From Pseudomonas oryzihabitans NBRC 102199 (lineage in GTDB: Bacteria > Pseudomonadota > Gammaproteobacteria > Pseudomonadales > Pseudomonadaceae), in the NCBI RefSeq assembly GCF_000730625.1, contig NZ_BBIT01000002.1:868001-932000 (forward strand): a stretch of DNA of 64,000 bases. The letters are read 5' to 3'. Below are positions 57,254 to 64,000 of this stretch, piece after piece. Position 1 is the first letter of the stretch, and the number at the start of each line of letters is the position of its first letter. The position numbers and the translations under genes are program-made. Under the pieces are notes generated by a model. That model worked only from the letters and a program-made list of their open reading frames with translations, did not search any database and was not told the DNA's origin.

Positions 57254-59821
57254 ATGGCCAGCTCGACCAGCGAATACAACCGCAAGCGCAACTTCGACAT
57301 CACCGCCGAGCCGCGTGACGAGGGCAGCTCCCGCCGGCGCAAGGCCAAGGGGGCCCTGACTTTCGTCATCCAGAAGCACGACGCGCGGCGCCTGCACTAC
57401 GACTTCCGCCTGGAGCTGGATGGCACCCTCAAGAGCTGGGCGGTGCCCAAGGGTCCCAGCCTCGATCCCGGCGAAAAGCGCCTGGCGGTGCAGGTGGAGG
57501 ACCACCCCCTCGCCTACGGCAGCTTCGAAGGCAGCATTCCCGAAGGCCAGTACGGCGCCGGCGATGTCATCGTCTGGGATCGTGGCGAGTGGGAGGCGGA
57601 TGGCGATGCCGCCGAAGGCTATGCCGCGGGCAAGCTCAAGTTCGAACTCAGGGGTGAAAAGCTGCGCGGTCACTGGACCCTGGTGCGCACCCGGCTGCAG
57701 GGCCACAGCGACAAGCCGCAGTGGCTCTTGATCAAGGAGCGCGACGACCAGGCCCGCGACACCGCCGACTACGAGGTGACCGCTGCCGAACCCGACAGCG
57801 TGCTGAGCGACAAGACCCTGCCTCGGCTGGCGCAGTCCAAGGCCAAGGGCAAAACCTCCGCCAAAGCCAAGGCGACCAAAACGCCGACCCGCCAGCCCAC
57901 GGCCAAGGCGCGCAAGGCCAAGCTGCCCGAGATCCTGGAAGCCCAGCTGGCCACCCTGGTCGACAGTCCGCCGGCCGGCGGCTGGCTGTACGAGGTGAAA
58001 TACGACGGCTATCGGCTGCTCGCCCATATCGAGGGCGGCGAGGTGCGCCTCTTCACCCGCAGCGGCAACGACTGGACCGAGCGCCTGCCGGAGCAGGCCA
58101 GGGCCCTGGCCGCGCTGGGCCTGGAAAACGCCTGGCTGGACGGCGAGATCGTGGTCAACGACGCCCAGGGCGTCTCCAGCTTCCAGGCGCTGCAGAATGC
58201 CTTCGAGACTGGCAAGGCGACCCGCATCACCTATTACCTGTTCGACCTGCCCTATCTCAATGGCGCGGACCTGCGCGAGGTGCCGGTCGAGCAACGCCGC
58301 GAGTTGCTCGGCAAGCTGCTGGAAGAGAGCAACGACAGCGAGCTGCTGCGCTTCTCCGCCGCCTTCGAGGTGCCGGCCGATCGCATCCTGGCCAGTGCCT
58401 GCGAACTCGGGCTCGAAGGGGTCATCGGCAAGCGCCTGGGTAGCCCCTACCGTTCGCGGCGCAACAAGGACTGGATCAAGCTCAAGTGCGCCCACCGCCA
58501 GGAATTCATCATCGTCGGCTACACCCCGCCCAAGGGCGGCCGCCAGCACCTGGGCGCGCTGCTGGTGGCGCTGCACGATGACCAGGGCCAGCTGCACTAT
58601 GCCGGCAAGGTCGGTACCGGCTTCACCGCGGCCGTGCTCAAGCAGCTGCACGCCCGCTTCCAGCCGTTGATCGTCGATGAGCCGCCGGTGGTGGATCCGC
58701 CCAAGGGCGCCGCCTATCGCGAAGTGACCTGGCTGCGGCCCGAGCAGCTGTGCGAGATCGCCTATGCCGAGCTGACCCAGGACCGCATCGTCCGCCAGGG
58801 CGTCTTCCACGGCCTGCGCGACGACAAGCCGGCCGAGGGCATCGGCTTGGAAGAGGCGACACCAGCCCGCGAGGCCGAGGCGCCGCGCCCGTCCGCCGCA
58901 CGCCGTCCGTCTGCGGGCAAGCAGCAGGACGCCAGCGTCGCCGGGGTGCGCATCAGCCATCCCGAACGGGTCATCGACGAGGCCAGCGGCGCACGCAAGC
59001 TCGACATCGCGGGCTATTACGCCGCCGTCGCCGACTGGATCCTGCCGCATCTGGCCGACCGACCCGTGGCCCTGGTCCGGACGCCCGAGGGTATCGCCAG
59101 CGAGCAGATCTTCCAGAAGCACAAGCAGACCCTGGCGATCCCCCATATCCGCGAACTCGATCCGGCACTGGACCCGGGGCATGCGCCGCTGATGGTCATC
59201 GACAGTCGCGAGGCCCTCATCGGCGCGGCCCAGATGGGCACGGTGGAACTCCATACCTGGAACGCCACCGCCGACCGCATCGACCGGCCCGACCGCTTCA
59301 TTCTCGATCTCGACCCTGATCCCGCCCTGCCCTGGTCGCGCATGCTGGAGGCGACGGGGCTGGTGCTGACCCTGCTCGACGAGCTGGAGCTGCAGGCCTT
59401 CGTCAAGACCAGCGGCGGTCGCGGCCTGCACCTGGTGGTGCCGCTGGATCGGCGCCAGGACTGGGACACCGTCAAGGCCTTCGCCCAGGCCGCGGCCCAG
59501 CACCTGGCCAACACCCTGCCCAAGCTCTTCGCCGCCAAGATGGGCGCCCAGAATCGCCAGGGGAAGATCTTCGTCGACTACCTGCGCAATCGCCATGGCG
59601 CCACCACGGTCAGCGCCTTTTCCCTGCGCGCCCGTCCCCACCTCGGCGTTTCGGTACCCATCGCCCGGGATGAGCTGGCGACCCTGGAGGCCAGCGACCA
59701 ATGGCGCTTCGACTCCCTACTGGAACGCCTCGAAGGGCTCAAGGACGACCCCTGGGCCGGGTATGCCGAGATACGCCAGAGCCTTACCGCAGCGCGGCGC
59801 AAGCGGCTCGGCGTAGCGTAG
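57254..59821 (+). CDS. ligD: ATP-dependent DNA ligase D, multifunctional
   Basis: End-joining protein of 855 residues with the Pseudomonas domain order. The 3'-phosphoesterase (about 1-190) has His42, His48, Asp50 (in RLHYDFRLE) and His84, the same numbers as in P. aeruginosa LigD, which supports this start. A lysine-rich linker (195-223) leads to the ligase (about 225-530) with nucleophile Lys249 in EVKYDGYR, then a polymerase/primase domain (about 560-850) with FILDLDPDP metal site and KTSGGRGLHL. ATG 57254 has a GAGGAG site; an upstream GTG overlapping the ku stop is an alternative. It is co-transcribed with ku. Confidence 0.96.
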   Translation: MASSTSEYNRKRNFDITAEPRDEGSSRRRKAKGALTFVIQKHDARRLHYDFRLELDGTLKSWAVPKGPSLDPGEKRLAVQVEDHPLAYGSFEGSIPEGQYGAGDVIVWDRGEWEADGDAAEGYAAGKLKFELRGEKLRGHWTLVRTRLQGHSDKPQWLLIKERDDQARDTADYEVTAAEPDSVLSDKTLPRLAQSKAKGKTSAKAKATKTPTRQPTAKARKAKLPEILEAQLATLVDSPPAGGWLYEVKYDGYRLLAHIEGGEVRLFTRSGNDWTERLPEQARALAALGLENAWLDGEIVVNDAQGVSSFQALQNAFETGKATRITYYLFDLPYLNGADLREVPVEQRRELLGKLLEESNDSELLRFSAAFEVPADRILASACELGLEGVIGKRLGSPYRSRRNKDWIKLKCAHRQEFIIVGYTPPKGGRQHLGALLVALHDDQGQLHYAGKVGTGFTAAVLKQLHARFQPLIVDEPPVVDPPKGAAYREVTWLRPEQLCEIAYAELTQDRIVRQGVFHGLRDDKPAEGIGLEEATPAREAEAPRPSAARRPSAGKQQDASVAGVRISHPERVIDEASGARKLDIAGYYAAVADWILPHLADRPVALVRTPEGIASEQIFQKHKQTLAIPHIRELDPALDPGHAPLMVIDSREALIGAAQMGTVELHTWNATADRIDRPDRFILDLDPDPALPWSRMLEATGLVLTLLDELELQAFVKTSGGRGLHLVVPLDRRQDWDTVKAFAQAAAQHLANTLPKLFAAKMGAQNRQGKIFVDYLRNRHGATTVSAFSLRARPHLGVSVPIARDELATLEASDQWRFDSLLERLEGLKDDPWAGYAEIRQSLTAARRKRLGVA

Positions 59822-59938
59822 CGATGCGCCTGCCGTCGGCAAGCGTACCGCCTAAGCGAAACCCCTTATCGCTGCCCGTGGTCTGCACTAACGAGCGCTG
59901 TCGTGGACAGCGCCGTCGCCAGCCACGGGATGGAGCCG

Positions 59939-60949
59939 ATGTCGATCGATCTGGATAGCCTCCAGGACACCCTGGACGAGTGGGCCTATGACGAGGTCAC
60001 TCCCGCACTGCTGCAACACCGACTCCAGATTCTCAACCAGCGCGGTCTCGACCGCCTGCCGTTGCCCGGCCAGGGTCAGACCCTGGACCGTTGGCGCGCC
60101 CTGGCCCAGGTCGCCCATCATGACCTGGGCCTGGTCAAGCTGTACGAAGGCCACACCGATGCCCTGGCCATCCTGAGCGAACTGGAGGGCTACGCTCCGC
60201 CCGAAAGCCTCTGGGGCGTCTGGGCCGCCGAGCCGCCCGATGCCCGCCTGCTGGTGCGCTACAGCGCCGACGGCGTGGTCACCCTGCACGGCCGGAAGTC
60301 CTGGTGCTCCGGCGCCTCCCTGGTCAGTCACGCCCTGGTCACCGCCTGGATGGACGATCATCCGATGCTGGTGGCGGTGGAAATGAAGCAACCCGGCGTC
60401 GAAGTCACCCAGGACGGCTGGCGGGCCATCGGCATGCAGCACACGGGTAGCGTCGACGTGCTGTTCGACGGGGCCGCCGGCGTGCTGGTCGGGGCCCCCG
60501 GTCGCTACCTGCACCGCCCCGGCTTCTGGCATGGCGGCGGCGGTATCGCCGCCTGCTGGTATGGCTCCGCCACCGCCCTGGCCGATACCCTGCGCGCTCA
60601 CTGCAAGCGTCATCGCGAACCCCATGCCCTCGCTCACCTGGGCCATGTGGACGCCGCCCTGCTCGGCGCCGCCACTGCACTGCGCCAGGCCGCCGAGTGG
60701 CTGGACCTCAACCCCGAGGCGGACGCCCGTTATCCCGTCTGCCAGCTGCGGGCCCTGGTCGAGCAGTGTGCCGAAATCGTCATCCGCCATACCGGCCGCG
60801 CCTTTGGCGCCGCGCCGCTGTGCCGCGACGCCTATTGCGCCCGCCACATGGCGGACCTCCCCGTCTACCTGCGCCAGAGTCACGCCGAACGCGACCTGGC
60901 GGTGCTGGGTGACCTCAATCTGCTGGAGGGTGCCCCTTGGCAACTGTAG
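59939..60949 (+). CDS. Acyl-CoA dehydrogenase-like protein of a four-gene biosynthetic operon
   Basis: A 336-residue acyl-CoA dehydrogenase-fold protein, shorter than the usual 380, with LVKLYEGHTDALAILSELEG near the start, GRKSWCSGASLVSHALVTAW in the middle beta domain, and a C-terminal four-helix part. The usual catalytic glutamate cannot be placed with confidence. The start is uncertain: ATG 59939 (MSIDLDSLQD) fits the family best, ATG 59930 and GTG 59903 are possible. Its end overlaps the PIG-L gene by 13 bases. As the head of a tight operon with deacetylase, methyltransferase and glycosyltransferase, it probably oxidises an acyl or carrier-bound precursor. The product is unknown. Confidence 0.8.
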   Translation: MSIDLDSLQDTLDEWAYDEVTPALLQHRLQILNQRGLDRLPLPGQGQTLDRWRALAQVAHHDLGLVKLYEGHTDALAILSELEGYAPPESLWGVWAAEPPDARLLVRYSADGVVTLHGRKSWCSGASLVSHALVTAWMDDHPMLVAVEMKQPGVEVTQDGWRAIGMQHTGSVDVLFDGAAGVLVGAPGRYLHRPGFWHGGGGIAACWYGSATALADTLRAHCKRHREPHALAHLGHVDAALLGAATALRQAAEWLDLNPEADARYPVCQLRALVEQCAEIVIRHTGRAFGAAPLCRDAYCARHMADLPVYLRQSHAERDLAVLGDLNLLEGAPWQL

Positions 60950-61698
60950 GCGATCGTCAGATTCAAGGAGCTGGCACCGCGCCCGAGGCGTGGCTGCAGT
61001 GGTCCGGCTTCGCCGAGATGCCGGCAATCGAGGCCTCGCAACTGGTCCCGCCCGGCCATCGCGCCGTGGTCGTCGCCCCGCACCCGGACGACGAGATCCT
61101 CGGCTGCGGCGGCCTGCTCTGCCAGTTGGGTGAACTGGGGCGTCGTCTGGCACTGGTGGCGGTCACCGACGGCGATGGCAGCCATCCGCAATCCACCCTC
61201 TGGCCGGCCACCCGCCTGCGCAACACCCGTCCACTGGAGACCCGCGAAGCCCTGCGCCGCCTGCATCTGGAGCGCGCCACCGTGACCCGCCTGGCGATAC
61301 CGGACGGCCATGTAAGCGAGCAGGAAGCCGCCCTGCAGCAGCGGCTGGTGGAAATCCTCACGCCGGAAGACGTGGTCTTCGCCACCTGGCGATTGGATGG
61401 CCATCCCGATCACGAGGCGACCGGCCGCGCCGCCGTGGAAGCCTGCCGCCTGCGCGGTGCCCGCTGCATCGAGGTGCCGGTCTGGACCTGGCACTGGGCC
61501 GCCCCGGGCGATCCACGCGTGCCCTGGGAACGGGCGCGGCGCCTGGATTTGGAGGAAGACGTCCTGGCGCTGAAGAAGCGCGCGGTGAATGCCTTCGGCA
61601 GTCAGCTGACCGAGGACACGAGCACGGGACAGGGACCCATCCTGCCGCCTGCGGTAGTGGCCCGTCTCACCCGTGCCTGGGAGGTCTATCTGACGTGA
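60937..61698 (+). CDS. PIG-L/LmbE family zinc deacetylase
   Basis: Zinc-dependent N-deacetylase of 253 residues. The family metal site is clear: VVVAPHPDDEILGCGGLLCQ (His-Pro-Asp-Asp-Glu) and a second site in RLDGHPDHEATGRAA. Members remove acetyl groups from amino sugars, as in mycothiol or lincosamide-type pathways. It starts with TTG inside the end of the dehydrogenase-like gene and its stop overlaps the methyltransferase start (GTGA). The substrate is unknown; an N-acetylhexosamine conjugate is plausible, with the GT2 partner downstream. Confidence 0.88.
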   Translation: MATVGDRQIQGAGTAPEAWLQWSGFAEMPAIEASQLVPPGHRAVVVAPHPDDEILGCGGLLCQLGELGRRLALVAVTDGDGSHPQSTLWPATRLRNTRPLETREALRRLHLERATVTRLAIPDGHVSEQEAALQQRLVEILTPEDVVFATWRLDGHPDHEATGRAAVEACRLRGARCIEVPVWTWHWAAPGDPRVPWERARRLDLEEDVLALKKRAVNAFGSQLTEDTSTGQGPILPPAVVARLTRAWEVYLT

Positions 61699-62294
61699 CC
61701 GTCTCCATGAGCTATTTCGATTCGCTGTACGCCAGCAGCGACGATCCCTGGGACTACCGCCATCGCTGGTACGAAGCGCGCAAGCGCGATCTGACCCTGG
61801 CCATGTTGCCGCACCGTCGTTACAGCCACGGCTACGAGCCTGGCTGCTCCACCGGTGAGCTGTCCCGGCGGCTGGCCGAGCGCTGCGAGCGGCTGCTGGT
61901 CAGCGACGGCAATGCCTCCGCGGTCGCCACCGCTCGCGAGCGCCTGGCCGATCAGGCTCATGTCGAGGTGCATCACCTGCTGCTGCCGGACGCCTGGCCG
62001 GCCGGCGCCTTCGATCTCATCGTCATCAGCGAGATCGGCTACTACCTCGGCGAGCCCGGCCTGGCTGCCCTCTTGGATCGCGCCCACAGCGCGCTGCTGC
62101 CCGGAGGGGTACTGCTCGGCTGTCACTGGCGCCATCCCATCGAAGGCTGCGCCCTGACCGGCGACCAGGTTCATGAGCGCATGGCCGCCCTGCCCGGCCT
62201 GCATCGCCTGAGCCACCTCGAAGAATCCGATTTCCTCCTCACCCTCTGGTCTTCCGACCCCACCTCCGTCGCCCGCCGGGAGCAGCTTCTATGA
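61695..62294 (+). CDS. SAM-dependent methyltransferase, NodS-like
   Basis: Class I methyltransferase of 199 residues. DPWDYRHRWYEARKRDLTLA near the N-terminus is the signature of the NodS group, whose founding member N-methylates de-N-acetylated chitooligosaccharide in Nod factor synthesis. The SAM-binding glycine motif is EPGCSTGELSRRL, and IVISEIGYYLGEPG follows. GTG at 61695 overlaps the PIG-L stop; ATG at 61707 is an alternative. A deacetylase followed by a NodS-like N-methyltransferase is a suggestive pairing on one substrate. The actual acceptor is unknown. Confidence 0.87.
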   Translation: MTVSMSYFDSLYASSDDPWDYRHRWYEARKRDLTLAMLPHRRYSHGYEPGCSTGELSRRLAERCERLLVSDGNASAVATARERLADQAHVEVHHLLLPDAWPAGAFDLIVISEIGYYLGEPGLAALLDRAHSALLPGGVLLGCHWRHPIEGCALTGDQVHERMAALPGLHRLSHLEESDFLLTLWSSDPTSVARREQLL

Positions 62295-62947
62295 TAGGTG
62301 CCGTGATACCCGCCCATAACGAAGAGCAACACGTCGAACGCTGCCTGCAATCGGTCCTGCGCGCCGCGCGGCATCCGGCCTTGCTAGGTGAACCCGTCGA
62401 GGTCGTCATCGTGCTGGACAGCTGCACCGACGGCACCGCCGACATCGTTCGCCGGCTGCCGGTCACCGCACTGGAAGTCTGGGCCTGCAACGTCGGCCTG
62501 ACCCGGGCGACCGGCGCCGCCCACCTGATTCAGCTGGGCGCCCGCTGGCTGGCCTGCACCGATGCCGACTCAGAGGTGGCGCCGGACTGGTTCGCCGCCC
62601 AGCTCGCCTATGGCGCCGATGCCGTCTGTGGCGTGGTGGAGGTGGACGACTGGACCCCGCATTCCCCCGGCCTCAGGGCTCGCTACGAGGCGGCCTATCA
62701 CGACCGCGAAGGCCATCAGCACATTCACGGCGCCAACTTCGGCATCTCCACGGCAGCCTATCTCCAGGCCGGCGGCTTTCCGTCCATGACGGTGGACGAG
62801 GACGTGACCCTGGTTACCGCGCTCCAGACCCAGGGTGCGCGTATCGCCTGGAGCAACAGCGTGCGGGTGCGCACCAGCTCGCGCCTGGACTGCCGGGCCC
62901 GCGGCGGTTTCGGCGACTACCTGAGCCTGCTCGGCGCCACTGCCTGA
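62291..62947 (+). CDS. Family 2 glycosyltransferase
   Basis: Compact GT-A fold glycosyltransferase of 218 residues. Features are IGAVIPAHNEEQHVERCLQS at the N-terminus, VVIVLDSCTDGTADIV for the nucleotide, LACTDADSEVAPDW with the DxD-type metal site, and VDEDVTLVTALQTQGARIAW with the catalytic-region acidic pair (E-D). There are no membrane helices. Its ATG overlaps the methyltransferase stop (ATGA). It would attach a sugar in the same pathway. Donor and acceptor are unknown. The stop abuts the convergent AraC gene without a gap. Confidence 0.88.
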   Translation: MIGAVIPAHNEEQHVERCLQSVLRAARHPALLGEPVEVVIVLDSCTDGTADIVRRLPVTALEVWACNVGLTRATGAAHLIQLGARWLACTDADSEVAPDWFAAQLAYGADAVCGVVEVDDWTPHSPGLRARYEAAYHDREGHQHIHGANFGISTAAYLQAGGFPSMTVDEDVTLVTALQTQGARIAWSNSVRVRTSSRLDCRARGGFGDYLSLLGATA

Positions 62948-63742
62948 CTAAACGCCCAGGGCGAAGGCCCCGGGCGTCGCGCCGAATTGCCGGCGAAAGG
63001 CGGCGATGAAGGCCGATGGGGAGTTGTAGCCGCAATCCAGCGCCACCTCCGTCACCGCAGCGCCCTGTTCCAGGCGTTCCAGGGCGCTGATCAGGCGCAA
63101 CCGCTGGCGCCAGGTCCTGAAGGTCAACTCGGTATCGCGCAGGAACACCCGGCTCAGGGTCTTTTCCGAGGCGCCCAGCACCCCTGACCACTGCGCCAGG
63201 GTGCGATCGTCCGACGGATTGGCCGCCAGGGCCTCGCATAGCAGACGCAGCCGGCCATCCTGGGGCGCCGGCAGCGACAGTCCGACCTCGGGTGCCGCCT
63301 GCAACTGATCCAGCATCACCGACACCAGCCTTCCCTCGGGTCCCGCCTCGTCATATTCCCTGGCGAAGCCGCTGAAGGTCTTGATCAGTTCGCGGATCAG
63401 CGGGCTCACCGCCACCACCCGACACCGCTCGCCCACATAAGGCGCCGCCTCGGCCCCGACATAGAGGCTGCGCATCTCCGCCCTGGGCGAGGAGCGCACC
63501 TGATGCTCGACATCGGCGGCGATCCACACCGCCCGCTGCGGCGGTGCCACATAGCTGCCCTCGGCGGTGGTCACCGTGAGCACCCCCTTGATGGCATAGG
63601 AAAGCTGGCCCCAGGGATGCCGGTGCCAGGGTGTCCAGGCCGGTTGGGCCAGGGATTCCACGCGGGCATAGAGGCGCCGCGGCAGGTGCGCGAGTTCGGG
63701 CACGGGGCGTTCGACCGCAGACTGTCCGTTTGACGACATCAT
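62948..63742 (-). CDS. AraC-family regulator
   Basis: A 264-residue regulator with an N-terminal cupin domain (about 35-110, PWHRHPWGQLSYAIKGVLTV) and a C-terminal double helix-turn-helix (about 165-260, TLAQWSGVLGASEKTLSRVF, then VTEVALDCGYNSPSAFIAAF). It resembles the NimR-like group, whose known member controls an adjacent transporter gene. It is divergent from the symporter-family gene at 63819, with a perfect palindrome between them. The likely target is that gene. The inducer is unknown. Confidence 0.9.
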   Translation of the reverse strand: MMSSNGQSAVERPVPELAHLPRRLYARVESLAQPAWTPWHRHPWGQLSYAIKGVLTVTTAEGSYVAPPQRAVWIAADVEHQVRSSPRAEMRSLYVGAEAAPYVGERCRVVAVSPLIRELIKTFSGFAREYDEAGPEGRLVSVMLDQLQAAPEVGLSLPAPQDGRLRLLCEALAANPSDDRTLAQWSGVLGASEKTLSRVFLRDTELTFRTWRQRLRLISALERLEQGAAVTEVALDCGYNSPSAFIAAFRRQFGATPGAFALGV

Positions 63743-63778
63743 TGGGGCTTTTCGCGTTAGTCGGCTAGGTCAGGAGAC

Positions 63779-63796
63779 GATAGCCTTGGGGCTATC
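63779..63796. promoter_or_regulatory. Operator-like palindrome between AraC and symporter genes
   Basis: Perfect inverted repeat GATAGCC-TTGG-GGCTATC, 23 bases before the symporter ATG and 37 bases before the AraC start. It is the probable binding site of the AraC-family regulator. Confidence 0.6.
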
Positions 63797-63818
63797 CGCA
63801 GACAACCCGAGAGAGACC

Positions 63819-64000
63819 ATGGCTCGTCCCCGCCTGATGCCCGACAATTTCACGCTGCTGCTGGTCGCCACGGTGATCCTGGCCAGCGTGCTGCCCTGCC
63901 AGGGCCTTGCCGCCCAGATTGCCAACGTGGTCACCAACATCGCCATCGGCCTGCTGTTCTTCCTGCACGGCGCCAAGCTGTCGCGCCAGGCACTGGTGGC
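63819..64000 (+). CDS. Bile acid:sodium symporter-family protein, N-terminal part (cut by window end)
   Basis: First 60 codons of a membrane transporter, starting MARPRLMPDNFTLLLVATVI and continuing with ASVLPCQGLAAQIANVVTN and IAIGLLFFLHGAKLSRQALV. The FFLHGAKLSRQ block is typical of the SBF-like (YfeH-type) family of bile acid:sodium symporter relatives. A GAGAG ribosome site precedes the ATG. It is divergent from the AraC regulator, which probably controls it. The substrate is unknown, and the rest of the gene is outside the window. Confidence 0.8.
   Translation, partial: MARPRLMPDNFTLLLVATVILASVLPCQGLAAQIANVVTNIAIGLLFFLHGAKLSRQALV

Overview
The window is high-GC gammaproteobacterial chromosome, almost certainly Pseudomonas or a close relative. 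Two blocks keep the gene content and order I recall from P. aeruginosa: the itaconate cluster (PA0877-PA0886 region) and the glycogen/trehalose cluster (PA2151-PA2165 region). Species cannot be read from the sequence alone. No rRNA, tRNA, CRISPR array, insertion sequence or prophage gene was seen.

Layout. 1-2.5 kb: homogentisate branch of tyrosine catabolism (fahA partial, hmgA) with a divergent IclR regulator and a clear palindromic operator. 2.6-10.8 kb: single genes for signalling and transport (GGDEF protein, chemoreceptor, two MFS transporters, an OhrR-like MarR regulator, a channel-like membrane protein, a SolA-type flavoprotein). 11.1-20.7 kb: a complete itaconate degradation set (itaconyl-CoA hydratase, acyl-CoA dehydrogenase, MmgE/PrpD protein, CoA transferase, citramalyl-CoA lyase, three-part TRAP transporter) under a divergent LysR gene. 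20.8-27.5 kb: a fatty acid desaturase, then organosulfur genes (SfnB/DszC-like flavoprotein with a small coupled ORF; tauABCD with an internal terminator). 27.7-29.5 kb: a CheY-like receiver and an MscS channel.

29.9-52.8 kb is the core of the window: two convergent gene sets for alpha-glucan and trehalose. On + are glgA, treZ, malQ, treY, a DUF2934 protein, glgX, then an endonuclease/phosphatase-fold protein, ClsB and a YbhN-type membrane protein. On - are glgE, a fused trehalose synthase-maltokinase, and glgB. TreS-Mak turns trehalose into maltose-1-phosphate, GlgE extends glucan from it, GlgB branches, GlgX debranches, MalQ reshuffles, and TreY/TreZ release trehalose again. GlgA may feed in from a nucleotide sugar, but no glgC is present here. 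Where the two sets meet lies a PL7 alginate-lyase-like gene whose three catalytic motifs are all altered.

53.2-56.2 kb: xdhC, a MocA-like/PncC fusion and nadE. 56.4-59.8 kb: ku and ligD for end joining. 59.9-62.9 kb: an overlapping four-gene operon (acyl-CoA dehydrogenase-like, PIG-L deacetylase, NodS-like methyltransferase, GT2 glycosyltransferase) that looks like an uncharacterised small-molecule or glycoconjugate pathway. The window ends in an AraC regulator divergent from a truncated bile acid:sodium symporter-family gene, with an operator-like palindrome between them.

Best leads for something undescribed: the four-gene operon at 59.9-62.9 kb, the catalytically altered PL7 protein, the MocA-PncC fusion, and an 11-base motif (GGGGTGGTATT) found four times in one orientation, three times between genes.
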